A stretch of 64,000 bases of DNA, from contig NZ_CP104307.1 of the NCBI RefSeq assembly GCF_025252405.1, forward strand, positions 744,001 through 808,000, written 5' to 3'. Source of the DNA: Flavobacterium sp. TR2 (lineage in GTDB: Bacteria; Bacteroidota; Bacteroidia; Flavobacteriales; Flavobacteriaceae). The translations under genes and the position numbers were made by a program. Below the pieces are notes generated by a model. It saw only the letters and a program-made list of their open reading frames with translations. It did no database searches and was not told the origin of the DNA. The first letter of the stretch is position 1. The number at the start of each line of letters is the position of its first letter. Positions 1 to 8,938 of the stretch are shown piece by piece.

Positions 1-428
1 CCATAAATCTACAGGAATTCATAGACGGGAAACTAGCAAACAAATCTAAACTTTTTGACGGGTTTGGAGAAAAAAGCGATCATTTTACAATAAAATCAAC
101 AAAAGAATCAGTACGTTTTTTATTTAAACTGGCAGATGGAAAGTTAAAAACATACATAATTTGCCGAGAAGCCAAAAGTAAAAAATCTTATTTTGACTTA
201 AAAGATGATTCCGAAAATTACGTGATGAAAGATTTTTTCGGAAAAGAAACAGAATTGAACATAAATGCCAATCAAGAAACACCTATTCTTGCAATTATAA
301 CTCCAACAAGGTACGCCGACGGCTTCAGTTCTTATTGTGACGTTGTACAATCAGATGTTAAACCGGAAAATCTTGGAACACATTTTAATATTCCGCATTA
401 CTTTTTAGTAACAATTCAGTTCAAATAA
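1..428 (+). CDS. Uncharacterised protein, C-terminal part (5' end outside window)
   Basis: The reading frame starting at base 3 is open from the window edge to a TAA at 426-428, so this is the last 141 or so residues of a longer protein. The visible part is soluble, mixed alpha/beta in character, rich in Lys and Asp, with no signal peptide, membrane segment or motif I recognise. The first in-frame ATG at 222 lies inside continuous coding sequence and is unlikely to be the true start. The next gene begins 9 bases downstream on the same strand, so the two are probably co-transcribed. Function unknown. Confidence 0.6.
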   Translation, partial: INLQEFIDGKLANKSKLFDGFGEKSDHFTIKSTKESVRFLFKLADGKLKTYIICREAKSKKSYFDLKDDSENYVMKDFFGKETELNINANQETPILAIITPTRYADGFSSYCDVVQSDVKPENLGTHFNIPHYFLVTIQFK

Positions 429-437
429 GAAGCAATC

Positions 438-1058
438 ATGAAAAATGAACGTCTTAAAACCCTGTATCATGAAACTTTTTCTGGCCTAAAATTATTTTAC
501 AGAGACACAAATCTTACTGAAAATTTAATTTTAAACTATAAAGTTGGACGAATCATTCAAGAAAGAGGTTTTACTGATATGAGTTCAATTGGCGGAGGAC
601 TTTCTGGAAATTTGAGATATTTAATTGCCAGTGCTCACGCCAAAGATTTGTCGAAATTTAATCCTGATTCGGCAAAAATTGGCCATTATCTTTTAGACTC
701 AATCTCGTATTTCAAAGTATTAGACATTCAAAAAATTGATGATAAAACACAAGTCTTTCTTTTGAATATTCCAGACAATTCAATTTCGCTTTTCAAAAAC
801 TCATCATCAAACCTAGAAGAAGAAATTACAGAAAAAGCTCAAAAACGCTTTCGCGAAAAAATCGATTTACCTCTAATTCCAGAATTACAAACCGAAGAAT
901 GGAAAGAAAGAACCAAATTTCCGCTTGGAATGGATGAAAACGGCCAATTCTTTTTTGATGATTCTAAAATTAAAACTGAATCTCCAAAAAGAATTGATGT
1001 TGACATTGATAAAAAAGTTATCGAAATCAATAAGAAGCCTTGGTGGAAGTTTTGGTAA
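438..1058 (+). CDS. Uncharacterised soluble protein (206 aa)
   Basis: A complete ORF starting with ATG nine bases after the preceding stop, which suggests a shared transcript. The protein has no signal peptide or membrane helix. It ends in a basic-aromatic tail (KKPWWKFW), and the middle (about residues 120-150) is charged and helical. I do not recognise a family. A possible clue is its position between another unknown gene and a secreted YARHG-like protein, but nothing links the three functionally. Confidence is for the gene being real, not for any function. Confidence 0.7.
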   Translation: MKNERLKTLYHETFSGLKLFYRDTNLTENLILNYKVGRIIQERGFTDMSSIGGGLSGNLRYLIASAHAKDLSKFNPDSAKIGHYLLDSISYFKVLDIQKIDDKTQVFLLNIPDNSISLFKNSSSNLEEEITEKAQKRFREKIDLPLIPELQTEEWKERTKFPLGMDENGQFFFDDSKIKTESPKRIDVDIDKKVIEINKKPWWKFW

Positions 1059-1119
1059 AACGCAAAAACAAAACGAGTTAACACTTTTATATTTACAGTT
1101 CATTTTTTACTTTGATAAA

Positions 1120-1872
1120 ATGACACCTACTATCAATAAACCAATCAAAACAGTCACAAGACTAGCAATTTTTCTATTTCTGCAAACTTCATTTGGGCAA
1201 ACGCTCAATGACTGCTCCATATGCAAAACACAGCTAATTAAAAAAGAACAAGTTAAAGATCTAAATGCAGACAACATTAGACTTTTAACCAACGAAATCT
1301 TTGCAAGAAATGGCTATATGTTTGAGAACTCTAGATTTCAAGAATATTTTGAGAACAAAGCTTGGTACAAATCAATTGGAGACAATAAGAAAATAGTCTT
1401 AAATGATACTGAAAAGAAAAATATCGCTTTTTTAAAAGAGATCACAAAGACTTTAGAAGATCAGAAAAAGGAGCTGACTTCGCAGCTTAAAAATTTTAAA
1501 GAGCTTGTTAACCAAGATAAGACCAACGAATTGAAAGGCGCTTTCAATTTTGGCTACGAAAAAAATAATTCTGAGGAAAAGAAATTGCTAAAAGAAGTTT
1601 TCAGCAAAATAAACCTTGACGATATAAATTATTATAAGAACAAAGGAATGTTTAAAACGACTGAGGATAATGGTTTTGTCCAAATTGAATATATGGTTTA
1701 TATTGAAAATGACGAAATAACTATTTCATATAATTATATGACTCATTCAAAAATCATTGACAATTTTGATGAATATACCGATTATCACTCTGAAAATGAG
1801 TTCAGCTATAACTGGCAATTTAAATTTTCCAAAAACAAACTCAATTATATAAGGCTTGCAGTTGCAGGATAA
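1120..1872 (+). CDS. Secreted YARHG-domain-like protein (250 aa)
   Basis: I place the start at the ATG at 1120 because it gives an N-terminal signal-like hydrophobic stretch (about residues 11-24, ending SFGQ). The longer frame from 925 would run through the end of the previous gene. Residues about 50-105 resemble the YARHG extracellular domain: a NEIFARNGY core, then a YFENKAWY segment and an acidic DTEKKNIAFLKE helix. The rest is an acidic alpha/beta region without a recognised fold. YARHG domains are found in exported proteins of several phyla and their role is unclear. The protein is likely periplasmic or surface-located. Confidence 0.65.
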   Translation: MTPTINKPIKTVTRLAIFLFLQTSFGQTLNDCSICKTQLIKKEQVKDLNADNIRLLTNEIFARNGYMFENSRFQEYFENKAWYKSIGDNKKIVLNDTEKKNIAFLKEITKTLEDQKKELTSQLKNFKELVNQDKTNELKGAFNFGYEKNNSEEKKLLKEVFSKINLDDINYYKNKGMFKTTEDNGFVQIEYMVYIENDEITISYNYMTHSKIIDNFDEYTDYHSENEFSYNWQFKFSKNKLNYIRLAVAG

Positions 1873-1957
1873 TTTACCAAGCCAAATACACTTAAAACGT
1901 TTTCGCAACTAATTGTTATATAATCGCAAACCGTTCCCCTTTTAAAAGTTATTTCAG

Positions 1958-1965
1958 TATTTTTG
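1958..1965 (+). promoter_or_regulatory. Bacteroidota -7 box upstream of pgi
   Basis: TATTTTTG matches the TAnnTTTG -7 consensus used by the Bacteroidota primary sigma factor. It lies 33 bases before the pgi ATG. A good -33 TTTG element is not evident. Confidence 0.5.
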
Positions 1966-1998
1966 TGTTTCAGAAAACAAACTCAATTATAGATAAAA

Positions 1999-3654
1999 AT
2001 GGCTTTAAACACAACAAACCCAACTGGGACTGAAGCGTGGAAAAATCTACAAAACCACTATAACGCAATTCACGAAACCACCATACAAGAATTGTTTCAA
2101 CAAGATAGTGCCCGTGCTGAAAAATTCAATTTGCAATGGAATGATTTTTTAGTAGATTACTCAAAAAACAATATTAGTCAGGAAACTGTTTCTCTTTTAT
2201 TAGAACTAGCAAACTCGATTGGATTGAAAGATGCAATCGCACAATATTTTGGAGGAGAATTAATCAATCAGACCGAAAACCGTGCGGTTTTACACACAGC
2301 ATTACGTGCTCCAGAGTCAGCAGTTATTAAAGTAGACGGAGAAAATGTAATTCCTGAAGTTTTTGAAGTAAAAAATAAAATCAAAAATTTTACTGAAGAA
2401 GTAATCTCTGGACAAAGAAAAGGATATACAGGTAAAGCTTTTACAGATATCGTAAACATCGGAATTGGCGGTTCTGACCTTGGTCCAGTTATGGCTGTTG
2501 AAGCATTGCAATTCTATAAAAATCATTTGAATACACATTTTGTTTCAAACGTTGATGGCGATCACGTAAATGAGGTGATTAAAAAATTGAATCCTGAAAC
2601 CACTTTATTTTTAATTGTTTCTAAAACTTTTACTACTCAGGAAACACTTTCAAATTCAGAAACTATTAAAGAATGGTTCTTGTCCCAAGAATTCGGGACG
2701 GCTACTCAAGAAGATATTGCAAAACACTTTGTGGCTGTTTCTACAAACATCCAAAAAGTAACAGAATTCGGAATTAACCCAGACAATATTTTCCCGATGT
2801 GGGATTGGGTTGGAGGAAGATTTTCTCTTTGGAGCGCAGTTGGCTTAAGTATTGCCTTGGCAATTGGCTTTGACAATTACAACCAATTATTAGTCGGAGC
2901 TAATGAAATGGATGAGCATTTCAAATCGGCTGAGTTTGACAAAAACATTCCTGTTATTTTAGCTTTATTAAGTGTTTGGTACAATAATTTTTATGGTGCC
3001 GAAAGCGAAGCTTTAATTCCGTACACACAATACTTATCAAAATTAGCTCCTTATTTGCAGCAAGCAACTATGGAAAGTAACGGAAAAAGTGTTGGACGCG
3101 ACGGCAAACCTGTTAACTATCAAACTGGAACAATTATTTGGGGAGAACCAGGAACCAACTCACAGCATGCTTTCTTTCAATTAATTCATCAAGGAACAAA
3201 AAGAATCCCAACTGATTTTATTGGATTCGTGAAGCCTCTTTACGGAAACGAAGATCATCATAATAAATTGATGTCTAACTTTTTTGCTCAAACTGAAGCC
3301 TTAATGAACGGAAAAACAGAAGCGCAGGTTCAGGCAGAATTTGACAAGCAAGGATTAGCTGCTGAAAAAGCATCTTATTTATTGCCTTTTAAAGTTTTCA
3401 CCGGAAACAAACCGACCAATACAATTTTGATTCAAAAGCTCACACCAAAAAGCTTAGGTTCTTTGATTGCATTGTATGAGCACAAGATTTTTGTTCAAGG
3501 AGTTATCTGGAACATTTTCAGCTTTGATCAATGGGGAGTTGAATTGGGCAAACAATTAGCTAATTCGATTTTAGACGAAATCAATTCTAAAACTGTTAAA
3601 AGCCACGACAGCTCAACATCGTTTTTGCTGAATCATTTCTTAAAAAACAAATAG
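1999..3654 (+). CDS. pgi: Glucose-6-phosphate isomerase
   Basis: Interconverts glucose 6-phosphate and fructose 6-phosphate in cytosolic glycolysis and gluconeogenesis. At 551 residues it has the full length of the large (E. coli/eukaryote-like) PGI class. Visible family features are the [10 protein letters not shown] segment near residue 95, the GIGGSDLGP sugar-phosphate loop near 155, the signature [11 protein letters not shown] near 270, SVGRDGKP near 370 and the C-terminal signature [10 protein letters not shown] near 510. It has its own promoter and a strong hairpin terminator, so it appears monocistronic. Confidence 0.97.
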   Translation: MALNTTNPTGTEAWKNLQNHYNAIHETTIQELFQQDSARAEKFNLQWNDFLVDYSKNNISQETVSLLLELANSIGLKDAIAQYFGGELINQTENRAVLHTALRAPESAVIKVDGENVIPEVFEVKNKIKNFTEEVISGQRKGYTGKAFTDIVNIGIGGSDLGPVMAVEALQFYKNHLNTHFVSNVDGDHVNEVIKKLNPETTLFLIVSKTFTTQETLSNSETIKEWFLSQEFGTATQEDIAKHFVAVSTNIQKVTEFGINPDNIFPMWDWVGGRFSLWSAVGLSIALAIGFDNYNQLLVGANEMDEHFKSAEFDKNIPVILALLSVWYNNFYGAESEALIPYTQYLSKLAPYLQQATMESNGKSVGRDGKPVNYQTGTIIWGEPGTNSQHAFFQLIHQGTKRIPTDFIGFVKPLYGNEDHHNKLMSNFFAQTEALMNGKTEAQVQAEFDKQGLAAEKASYLLPFKVFTGNKPTNTILIQKLTPKSLGSLIALYEHKIFVQGVIWNIFSFDQWGVELGKQLANSILDEINSKTVKSHDSSTSFLLNHFLKNK

Positions 3655-3686
3655 CAGATCAAAATCTGAAATTTTGTAACATATTG

Positions 3687-3724
3687 AAAACGTCTTAATT
3701 TAATCGAAATTAAGACGTTTTTTC
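3687..3724 (+). terminator. Rho-independent terminator of pgi
   Basis: A 15-bp perfect stem (3687-3701 with 3707-3721, core ACGTCTTAATT) with a 5-base loop, followed by a T run. It begins 33 bases after the pgi stop. Confidence 0.85.
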
Positions 3725-3944
3725 ATACAAAGAACCGCCAAAAAACACCAAAAAGGGGTCAATTTGCACGTTTTCGCTTACAGCCTCGTTCAAATTATTG
3801 CATTTTTAACAAAAAAAGCTATTCAAAACTCAATAAAACGATATTTTTTTTACACAAAAAAGAAAAATTCATTTTAATACGCAGCACAAAAGACAAAACT
3901 TATTTTTCTTAACATTTCGATAACATTATCTGAGTTATTTGTTA

Positions 3945-3952
3945 TAATTTTG
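3945..3952 (+). promoter_or_regulatory. -7 box upstream of the TonB receptor gene
   Basis: TAATTTTG matches TAnnTTTG and lies 27 bases before the ATG. The remaining 3725-3944 gap is A/T-rich with no gene that I can see. Confidence 0.5.
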
Positions 3953-3978
3953 CCAAAAACAATAAACTCAATAACAAC

Positions 3979-6807
3979 ATGAAGAAAATGAAAAATTGGT
4001 TACTGACTGGACTATTTTTTATGATAGTTTCGACCGTATTTTCTCAAGGAAAAGTTACTGGTAAAATTACCGACGGAACAGGCGGATTACCAGGAGCAAA
4101 TGTAGTGATCAAAGGATCTACTATAGCAACTTCAACAGATTTTGATGGTAAATTTACACTTACATCGCCATCAAGCACAGGAGAGATTGTAATCTCTTTT
4201 TTAGGTTATGACAACCAAACTGTAAAATTTACAGTAGCAAATGGTGCAACTACCAACTTAGGAACAATCACTTTGGCTTCTAATTCAAACGAATTGAGCG
4301 AGATTGTTGTAAAAAGTACAGTTGTAGATATTGCAAAAGACAGAAAAACACCAGTAGCGGTTTCTACAATTAAAGCTGCTGAAATTCAAGAAAAACTTGG
4401 AACTCAAGAGTTTCCAGAGATTTTAAGAAACACGCCTTCTGTTTACGTTACTAAATCAGGTGGTGGTTTTGGAGACGCTAGAATTAACATTCGTGGTTTC
4501 AACCAAAATAACATCGCTGTTATGATTAACGGTATGCCAGTTAACGATATGGAAAATGGTTCTGTTTACTGGAGCAACTGGGCAGGTTTATCAGATGTAA
4601 CATCTGCTATGCAGGTTCAAAGAGGTTTAGGTTCTTCTAAATTGGCTACTCCATCTGTAGGAGGAACAATTAACATTGTAACTAGATCTTCAGACAAAAA
4701 AGAAGGAGGATCTTTCTCTTCTGGATTTGGTAATGCAAGAAACTTTAAAATTCAAGGTTCTTACAATACAGGAAAATTATCAAACGGACTTTCTGCATCT
4801 GTTTTATTATCTCAAACAATGGGAGACGGATACGTAAACGGTACTCCATTTGAAGGTTCAAACTACTTCGTTGCTTTAGGATATACAACTAAAAACGACA
4901 AACACGATTTCCAATTGACAGTTACAGGAGCGCCACAATGGCACAACCAAAGATCTACTGTATCTACAATTGCTACTTACCAAAAATATGGTTCTCTTAC
5001 TGATCCAAACATCAGATATAACGCTGACGCAGGAACTTTAAATGGTGAAGCTTATAACATCAGAAAAAACTACTACCACAAACCGGTAGCTTCTCTTAAC
5101 TGGGATTATAAAATCAACGAAACTACAAAACTTTCTTCTGTTCTTTACGCTTCTATGGGTCGTGGAGCAGGTGCTAGCGCAACTGGAGGTATTGGAGGAA
5201 ACTTATACAACGCTTCTGCTTTCTTATTGCCTGACGGATCAGTTGATTACAACAAAATCCAAGCTTGGAACAATGGTACAGGAAGTGTTTTCTTTAATGG
5301 AGCAAACAGAACAAGAACACAAATTGGTGGTGTTTACCAAAACAGTTCATCAACTGGTAGAACAGGTTCTGGAACTGCTACATCTCCTTATGTTTACAAT
5401 ACTACTTCAGGTATTTCGCAAACTTCATCAATCAACTCACATGACTGGTTTGGAGCTTTGATTAACTTAAACAAAAAATTATCTAGCACTTTAACATTAG
5501 ATTTTGGTATCGATGCTAGAACTTACACTGGATACCACTTTACAGTAGTTAACGACAGATTAGGTGGTGATGAGTTTTTTGACAACAACATTGCTAGCTT
5601 AAAACCAGCTGGAAGACACTTAACACAAACTTACTCTACAAATGTTCAATGGAATGTTTTCGACAATAGAGATTACGAAAAAATTGCATTTAACAGTACT
5701 GGAAAAGTAAGATGGTATGGAGCCTTTACTCAATTAGAGTACTCTAAAGATAACTTAACTGCATTTGTTCAGGGAGCTATTTCTCAACAAGGATTCAAAA
5801 GAGAAGATGATTTCGTTTACTTACCAACAGATCCATTGGCATCTACAGATTACAAAAACATCTTAGGCGGTAACGTAAAAGGAGGAGCTAACTACAACAT
5901 TAACGAAAAACACAATGTTTATGTTAATGCTGGATACTACTCAAGACAACCATTCTTTAACTCAGTTTATCCAAACAACAGATCTACTGTAAACCCTAAC
6001 CTTACTAACGAAAAAATTATCGGATTTGAGGCTGGATACGGTTTCCGTTCAAGATTCTTAAACGCAACTCTTAACTTGTACAACACAACTTGGAATGACA
6101 GATACTTAAAAGGTAACGCATTGCCAACTGACGCTAGTACATATACAGAATACGTTGGTCTTAACGAGGTACACTCTGGAGCTGAATTAGAACTTTCTTC
6201 TAACATTACTGATAAATTTAGAGTTAACGGTATGTTCTCTTACGGTATTTGGGAATACAAAGGAAACGCAACTGTTAACGCTTACTACCAAGCAGACAAC
6301 ACTCCAGTAGCTGGATATACAGCAACTCCTGTATACATGGACAAAGTAAAAGTTGGAGATGCTGCTCAATTAACAGCTTCTTTAGGAGCTTCTTACGAAG
6401 TTTTAACAAGAGTAACTGTTGACGCTAACTACAACTACAACGATAAATTGTACGCTGGATTAAGCCCAATCAACTTCTCAGATCCAAACAACAAAGGTGC
6501 TTTACAATTACCTTCTTACGGATTATTTGACGCAGGTTTCTCATACAAAATGTTAGTAGGTAAAGACAAAGACAAATCTGTTAACTTCAGATTGAACATC
6601 AACAACTTATTTGATAAGATCTACATTGCTGAGTCTAGAACTAACACGTTTGCAGATGATTACTTACCAGTAGCATCTGGACAGCCAGTAGGATCTAAAG
6701 GAACATATGCTTCTAATGGAATGCTTTACCAAGGAGTAGCAAATGTTAACCAGGTTTTCTTCGGATTCGGTAGAACTTGGAACTTTAGTTTACGTTACGA
6801 TTTCTAA
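3979..6807 (+). CDS. TonB-dependent outer-membrane receptor with carboxypeptidase-like N-domain
   Basis: Outer-membrane beta-barrel importer driven by TonB. It has a signal peptide (about 1-23, ending VFSQ), a CarboxypepD_reg-like domain (about 25-110: GKVTGKITDGTGGLPGANV, then TDFDGKFTL), a plug domain (about 120-235: IRGFNQNNIAVMINGMP) and a long barrel ending in the aromatic FSLRYDF typical of outer-membrane proteins. Length (942) is normal. No SusD partner follows, so it is not a SusC-type glycan pair. Synthesis is probably high: it has its own promoter and terminator and favours a narrow set of codons. The substrate cannot be read from sequence; iron-siderophore, peptide or cofactor uptake are all possible. 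Confidence 0.9.
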   Translation: MKKMKNWLLTGLFFMIVSTVFSQGKVTGKITDGTGGLPGANVVIKGSTIATSTDFDGKFTLTSPSSTGEIVISFLGYDNQTVKFTVANGATTNLGTITLASNSNELSEIVVKSTVVDIAKDRKTPVAVSTIKAAEIQEKLGTQEFPEILRNTPSVYVTKSGGGFGDARINIRGFNQNNIAVMINGMPVNDMENGSVYWSNWAGLSDVTSAMQVQRGLGSSKLATPSVGGTINIVTRSSDKKEGGSFSSGFGNARNFKIQGSYNTGKLSNGLSASVLLSQTMGDGYVNGTPFEGSNYFVALGYTTKNDKHDFQLTVTGAPQWHNQRSTVSTIATYQKYGSLTDPNIRYNADAGTLNGEAYNIRKNYYHKPVASLNWDYKINETTKLSSVLYASMGRGAGASATGGIGGNLYNASAFLLPDGSVDYNKIQAWNNGTGSVFFNGANRTRTQIGGVYQNSSSTGRTGSGTATSPYVYNTTSGISQTSSINSHDWFGALINLNKKLSSTLTLDFGIDARTYTGYHFTVVNDRLGGDEFFDNNIASLKPAGRHLTQTYSTNVQWNVFDNRDYEKIAFNSTGKVRWYGAFTQLEYSKDNLTAFVQGAISQQGFKREDDFVYLPTDPLASTDYKNILGGNVKGGANYNINEKHNVYVNAGYYSRQPFFNSVYPNNRSTVNPNLTNEKIIGFEAGYGFRSRFLNATLNLYNTTWNDRYLKGNALPTDASTYTEYVGLNEVHSGAELELSSNITDKFRVNGMFSYGIWEYKGNATVNAYYQADNTPVAGYTATPVYMDKVKVGDAAQLTASLGASYEVLTRVTVDANYNYNDKLYAGLSPINFSDPNNKGALQLPSYGLFDAGFSYKMLVGKDKDKSVNFRLNINNLFDKIYIAESRTNTFADDYLPVASGQPVGSKGTYASNGMLYQGVANVNQVFFGFGRTWNFSLRYDF

Positions 6808-6831
6808 AATTTAGAATCTAAATAAATAATG

Positions 6832-6868
6832 AAAAACGGCATTGACTTTTAAGTTTAATGCCGTTTTT
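6832..6868 (+). terminator. Terminator of the TonB receptor gene
   Basis: A 12-bp perfect stem (6832-6843 with 6857-6868; AACGGCATT core) followed by T residues, 25 bases after the stop. Confidence 0.85.
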
Positions 6869-6884
6869 TTATAGCCTTTTTTGT

Positions 6885-6892
6885 TATATTTG
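6885..6892 (+). promoter_or_regulatory. -7 box deciding the start of the 140-aa membrane protein
   Basis: TATATTTG is a perfect TAnnTTTG element, 22 bases before the ATG at 6915. Because it lies downstream of the alternative start at 6858, it supports 6915 as the real start. Confidence 0.6.
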
Positions 6893-6914
6893 TTTTGAAC
6901 AAAAAACACAGTTT

Positions 6915-7337
6915 ATGTATAATTTTCTACAAAAATTCCACTCTGGTTGGGCATACCTTGCATTACTTCTTTTAGTCGTTGCGGTTATTAATGCCATCAT
7001 TGGAGTAACTTCAAAAAAAGAATTTACTGGTAAGGATCGTAAAATCGCATTATTTGCTTTAATTGGCACACACACTCAACTATTGATTGGCTTAATTTTA
7101 TATTTCTTTTCCCCAAAGGGTTTTGCAGTTTTAGGACAAATGTCTAATGCAGAACTAAGATTAACATCATTGGAGCACCCCTTAATTAATATTATTGCAA
7201 TCATCCTAATTACTATCGGATGGTCTAAACATAAAAAACTAGTTAATAGCGAAGCTAAATTTAAAACTTTTGCTATTTTTTACGGATTAGGATTATTGCT
7301 TATTTTAAGTAGAATTCCTTGGAACCTTTGGTTCTAA
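6915..7337 (+). CDS. Four-helix conserved inner-membrane protein (140 aa)
   Basis: A small polytopic protein with about four hydrophobic helices (near residues 10-32, 45-65, 85-103 and 115-137), separated by short charged loops such as SKKEFTGKDRK. Close homologues in flavobacteria are often labelled cytochrome B-like. I see conserved-looking His residues (HSGW near 8, GTHTQ near 50, EHPL near 83) that could bind haem, but this is inference. Start chosen at 6915 because of the -7 box at 6885-6892; the longer frame would begin inside the preceding terminator. Confidence 0.7.
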   Translation: MYNFLQKFHSGWAYLALLLLVVAVINAIIGVTSKKEFTGKDRKIALFALIGTHTQLLIGLILYFFSPKGFAVLGQMSNAELRLTSLEHPLINIIAIILITIGWSKHKKLVNSEAKFKTFAIFYGLGLLLILSRIPWNLWF

Positions 7338-7349
7338 AAAACCTCAATT

Positions 7350-7376
7350 AAAGCCCTCCTACAGGGCTTTTTTTAT
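7350..7376 (+). terminator. Terminator after the membrane protein gene
   Basis: Stem AAAGCCCT/AGGGCTTT (7350-7357 with 7363-7370) with a short loop and a following T run. Confidence 0.8.
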
Positions 7377-7427
7377 CTCGGCATATTATTTGTACAAACT
7401 CCCCCCAAGTCTGAAAAAAAATAACCC

Positions 7428-7916
7428 ATGAGAAATAAAAAAAATATTTTATTCGCCACAATCGCTTTAACTCTAATTAGCGGCTTTACTTATGTGATAA
7501 GCCAGACCAAACCTACAACAGAACCTAAAATCATTCAAGACACTGTTAAAAATGTAAAACCAGTTCTTATTCCGTTGCCAGATTCTGTTTTCACAGACAA
7601 AGGTTTAAAACTTAGACCATACAAGAAAAACGCTCATGCCTCCTACTATGCTGATCGTTTTAACGGTAAAAGAACCGCTAACGGAAGTAGATTCAACAAC
7701 AACAGCTATACAGCAGCTCACAAAAAACTTCCTTTTGGAACGAGAGTAAAAGTAACCAATGAAGCCAATGGCAAATTTGTTATCGTAAAAATTACCGATC
7801 GAGGTCCGTTTGTAAAAACCCGTGAAATCGATTTGTCTAAAAGAGCTTTTATGGATATTACCAAAAATAAAGGTGCAGGAGCAATGAAGGTTACCATTGA
7901 AACCATAATCGAATAA
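7428..7916 (+). CDS. RlpA-like double-psi beta-barrel (septal ring lytic transglycosylase) protein
   Basis: An exported 162-residue protein. A single N-terminal hydrophobic segment (about 6-24) serves as signal or anchor, followed by a linker and an RlpA/DPBB domain from about 70 to 158. Recognisable motifs are ASYYADRFNGKRTANG, then YTAAHKKLPFGTRVKV and KITDRGPF with EIDLSKRAF. RlpA proteins act on peptidoglycan glycan strands lacking stem peptides; here there is no SPOR domain, so septal targeting is not evident. It is followed by a symmetrical terminator shared with the convergent DinB gene. Confidence 0.85.
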   Translation: MRNKKNILFATIALTLISGFTYVISQTKPTTEPKIIQDTVKNVKPVLIPLPDSVFTDKGLKLRPYKKNAHASYYADRFNGKRTANGSRFNNNSYTAAHKKLPFGTRVKVTNEANGKFVIVKITDRGPFVKTREIDLSKRAFMDITKNKGAGAMKVTIETIIE

Positions 7917-7920
7917 AAAA

Positions 7921-7948
7921 AATTCCCGCTTAAAGCGGGAATTTTTTT
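7921..7948. terminator. Bidirectional terminator between rlpA-like and dinB-like genes
   Basis: Symmetric stem AATTCCCGC...GCGGGAATT flanked by A and T runs on both sides. It can terminate both the plus-strand gene and the convergent minus-strand gene. Confidence 0.8.
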
Positions 7949-7950
7949 AT

Positions 7951-8406
7951 TTAAACTAATTTTCTTAGTGACATTACAACTCCAGTATGAAGCCCTTCAT
8001 GAAAATTATTAAAATCTAAGGCTCCTTGGATATGGCGAAGCGTAAATCCGATACTTGTTGTGTATTCATGATAATTAACAAACAGACCGCTTTCAAAATC
8101 GTTTTTTGTTTTTTCTAGAGTTGTTGAAAGCAACGTCCTAATTTCATCAACCTCAGCTTGAGAAACGTCTCCTTCCGGCTTGGTTCCTTTTTTATATTTG
8201 TTAATGAATTCTTCCGAAACCATTGTTGGAAGACCTGATAACTTATAAACCAAAACCTGCTGCGAAGAAATGCAATGCCCAAGATTCCAAATAATATTAT
8301 TGCTGAAGCCTTCTGGGACTTTGTTTAATTGTTCTAATGAATGACTATCTAAGATTTTCAAAAGAACTTCTCTAATTGTTTTTTGTACATCAAAAACTGA
8401 ACTCAT
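7951..8406 (-). CDS. DinB superfamily protein (YfiT-like four-helix bundle)
   Basis: A cytosolic 151-residue protein of the DinB/YfiT metal-binding four-helix-bundle superfamily. The family's three-histidine metal site is suggested by NLGHCISS near residue 43 and by the C-terminal HIQGAL and HEGLHTGVV segments. DinB-like proteins include thiol transferases and damage-induced proteins of unknown reaction; no specific activity can be assigned. Two further DinB-family genes lie at 42266-43288 but are only distantly similar. Single gene, convergent with the RlpA-like gene. Confidence 0.8.
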   Translation of the reverse strand: MSSVFDVQKTIREVLLKILDSHSLEQLNKVPEGFSNNIIWNLGHCISSQQVLVYKLSGLPTMVSEEFINKYKKGTKPEGDVSQAEVDEIRTLLSTTLEKTKNDFESGLFVNYHEYTTSIGFTLRHIQGALDFNNFHEGLHTGVVMSLRKLV

Positions 8407-8485
8407 AATTTTATTTTTTTTCTAAAATTAGTCATTTTTAAGTTTCAAATGGATTTTCTTTGCATTCTAATAAATTCATAAAAAA

Positions 8486-8833
8486 ATGAACAAAATATAT
8501 TATTTATCGTCTTGCGACACTTGCCGAAAAATCATCAAAAGTTTACCCGAAAACAATCTTGTCTTTCAAGACATTAGACAAGATCCTATTACAAAAGAAC
8601 AATTGGAAGAAATGCACAAACTTGCTGGAAGCTACGAAGCACTATTTAGCCGAAAAGCACAGCTATACAAATCTATGGGACTTAAAGATCAAGCTTTAAC
8701 TGAAGCCGATTTTAAGAAATACATTTTAGAACATTACACTTTCTTAAGCCGTCCCGTTTTCATCATTGATGGCAAAATATACATTGGCAACAGTCAAAAA
8801 AATGTAGCCGAAGTGATAAATGCTTTGAGCTAA
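8486..8833 (+). CDS. ArsC/Spx-family thioredoxin-fold protein
   Basis: A 115-residue cytosolic protein with a thioredoxin fold of the arsenate reductase (glutaredoxin-dependent) family. The N-terminal redox motif is CDTC at residues 10-13. The domain ends with the typical RPVFIIDGKIYIGNS (cis-Pro region and last strands). The family includes true arsenate reductases and uncharacterised YffB-like members. Nothing in the neighbourhood (no arsB or arsR) points to arsenic resistance, so I leave the substrate open. Confidence 0.85.
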   Translation: MNKIYYLSSCDTCRKIIKSLPENNLVFQDIRQDPITKEQLEEMHKLAGSYEALFSRKAQLYKSMGLKDQALTEADFKKYILEHYTFLSRPVFIIDGKIYIGNSQKNVAEVINALS

Positions 8834-8911
8834 AAGATTATTTTTTTTTCCTGTTAAAGTGAAAACTCTGACTGAACACTAATTTCCAACCGAATAGAGC
8901 AAACTTTTATT

Positions 8912-8919
8912 TATCTTTG
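8912..8919 (+). promoter_or_regulatory. -7 box of yicC with extended GCGCCT tail
   Basis: TATCTTTG followed directly by CGCCT, 19 bases before the yicC ATG. The same 13-mer TATCTTTGCGCCT precedes cvpA (27728) and lepA (38186). Confidence 0.6.
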
Positions 8920-8938
8920 CGCCTTTATACTCAATTAT

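Noticed and set aside
3979..6807. TonB receptor as a SusC protein of a polysaccharide utilisation locus
   Set aside because: No SusD gene follows, the gene ends in a terminator, and the glycoside hydrolases are more than 20 kb away.
7381..7400. -7 promoter box for the RlpA-like gene
   Set aside because: TATTATTTG has three rather than two bases between TA and TTTG, so I did not call it.
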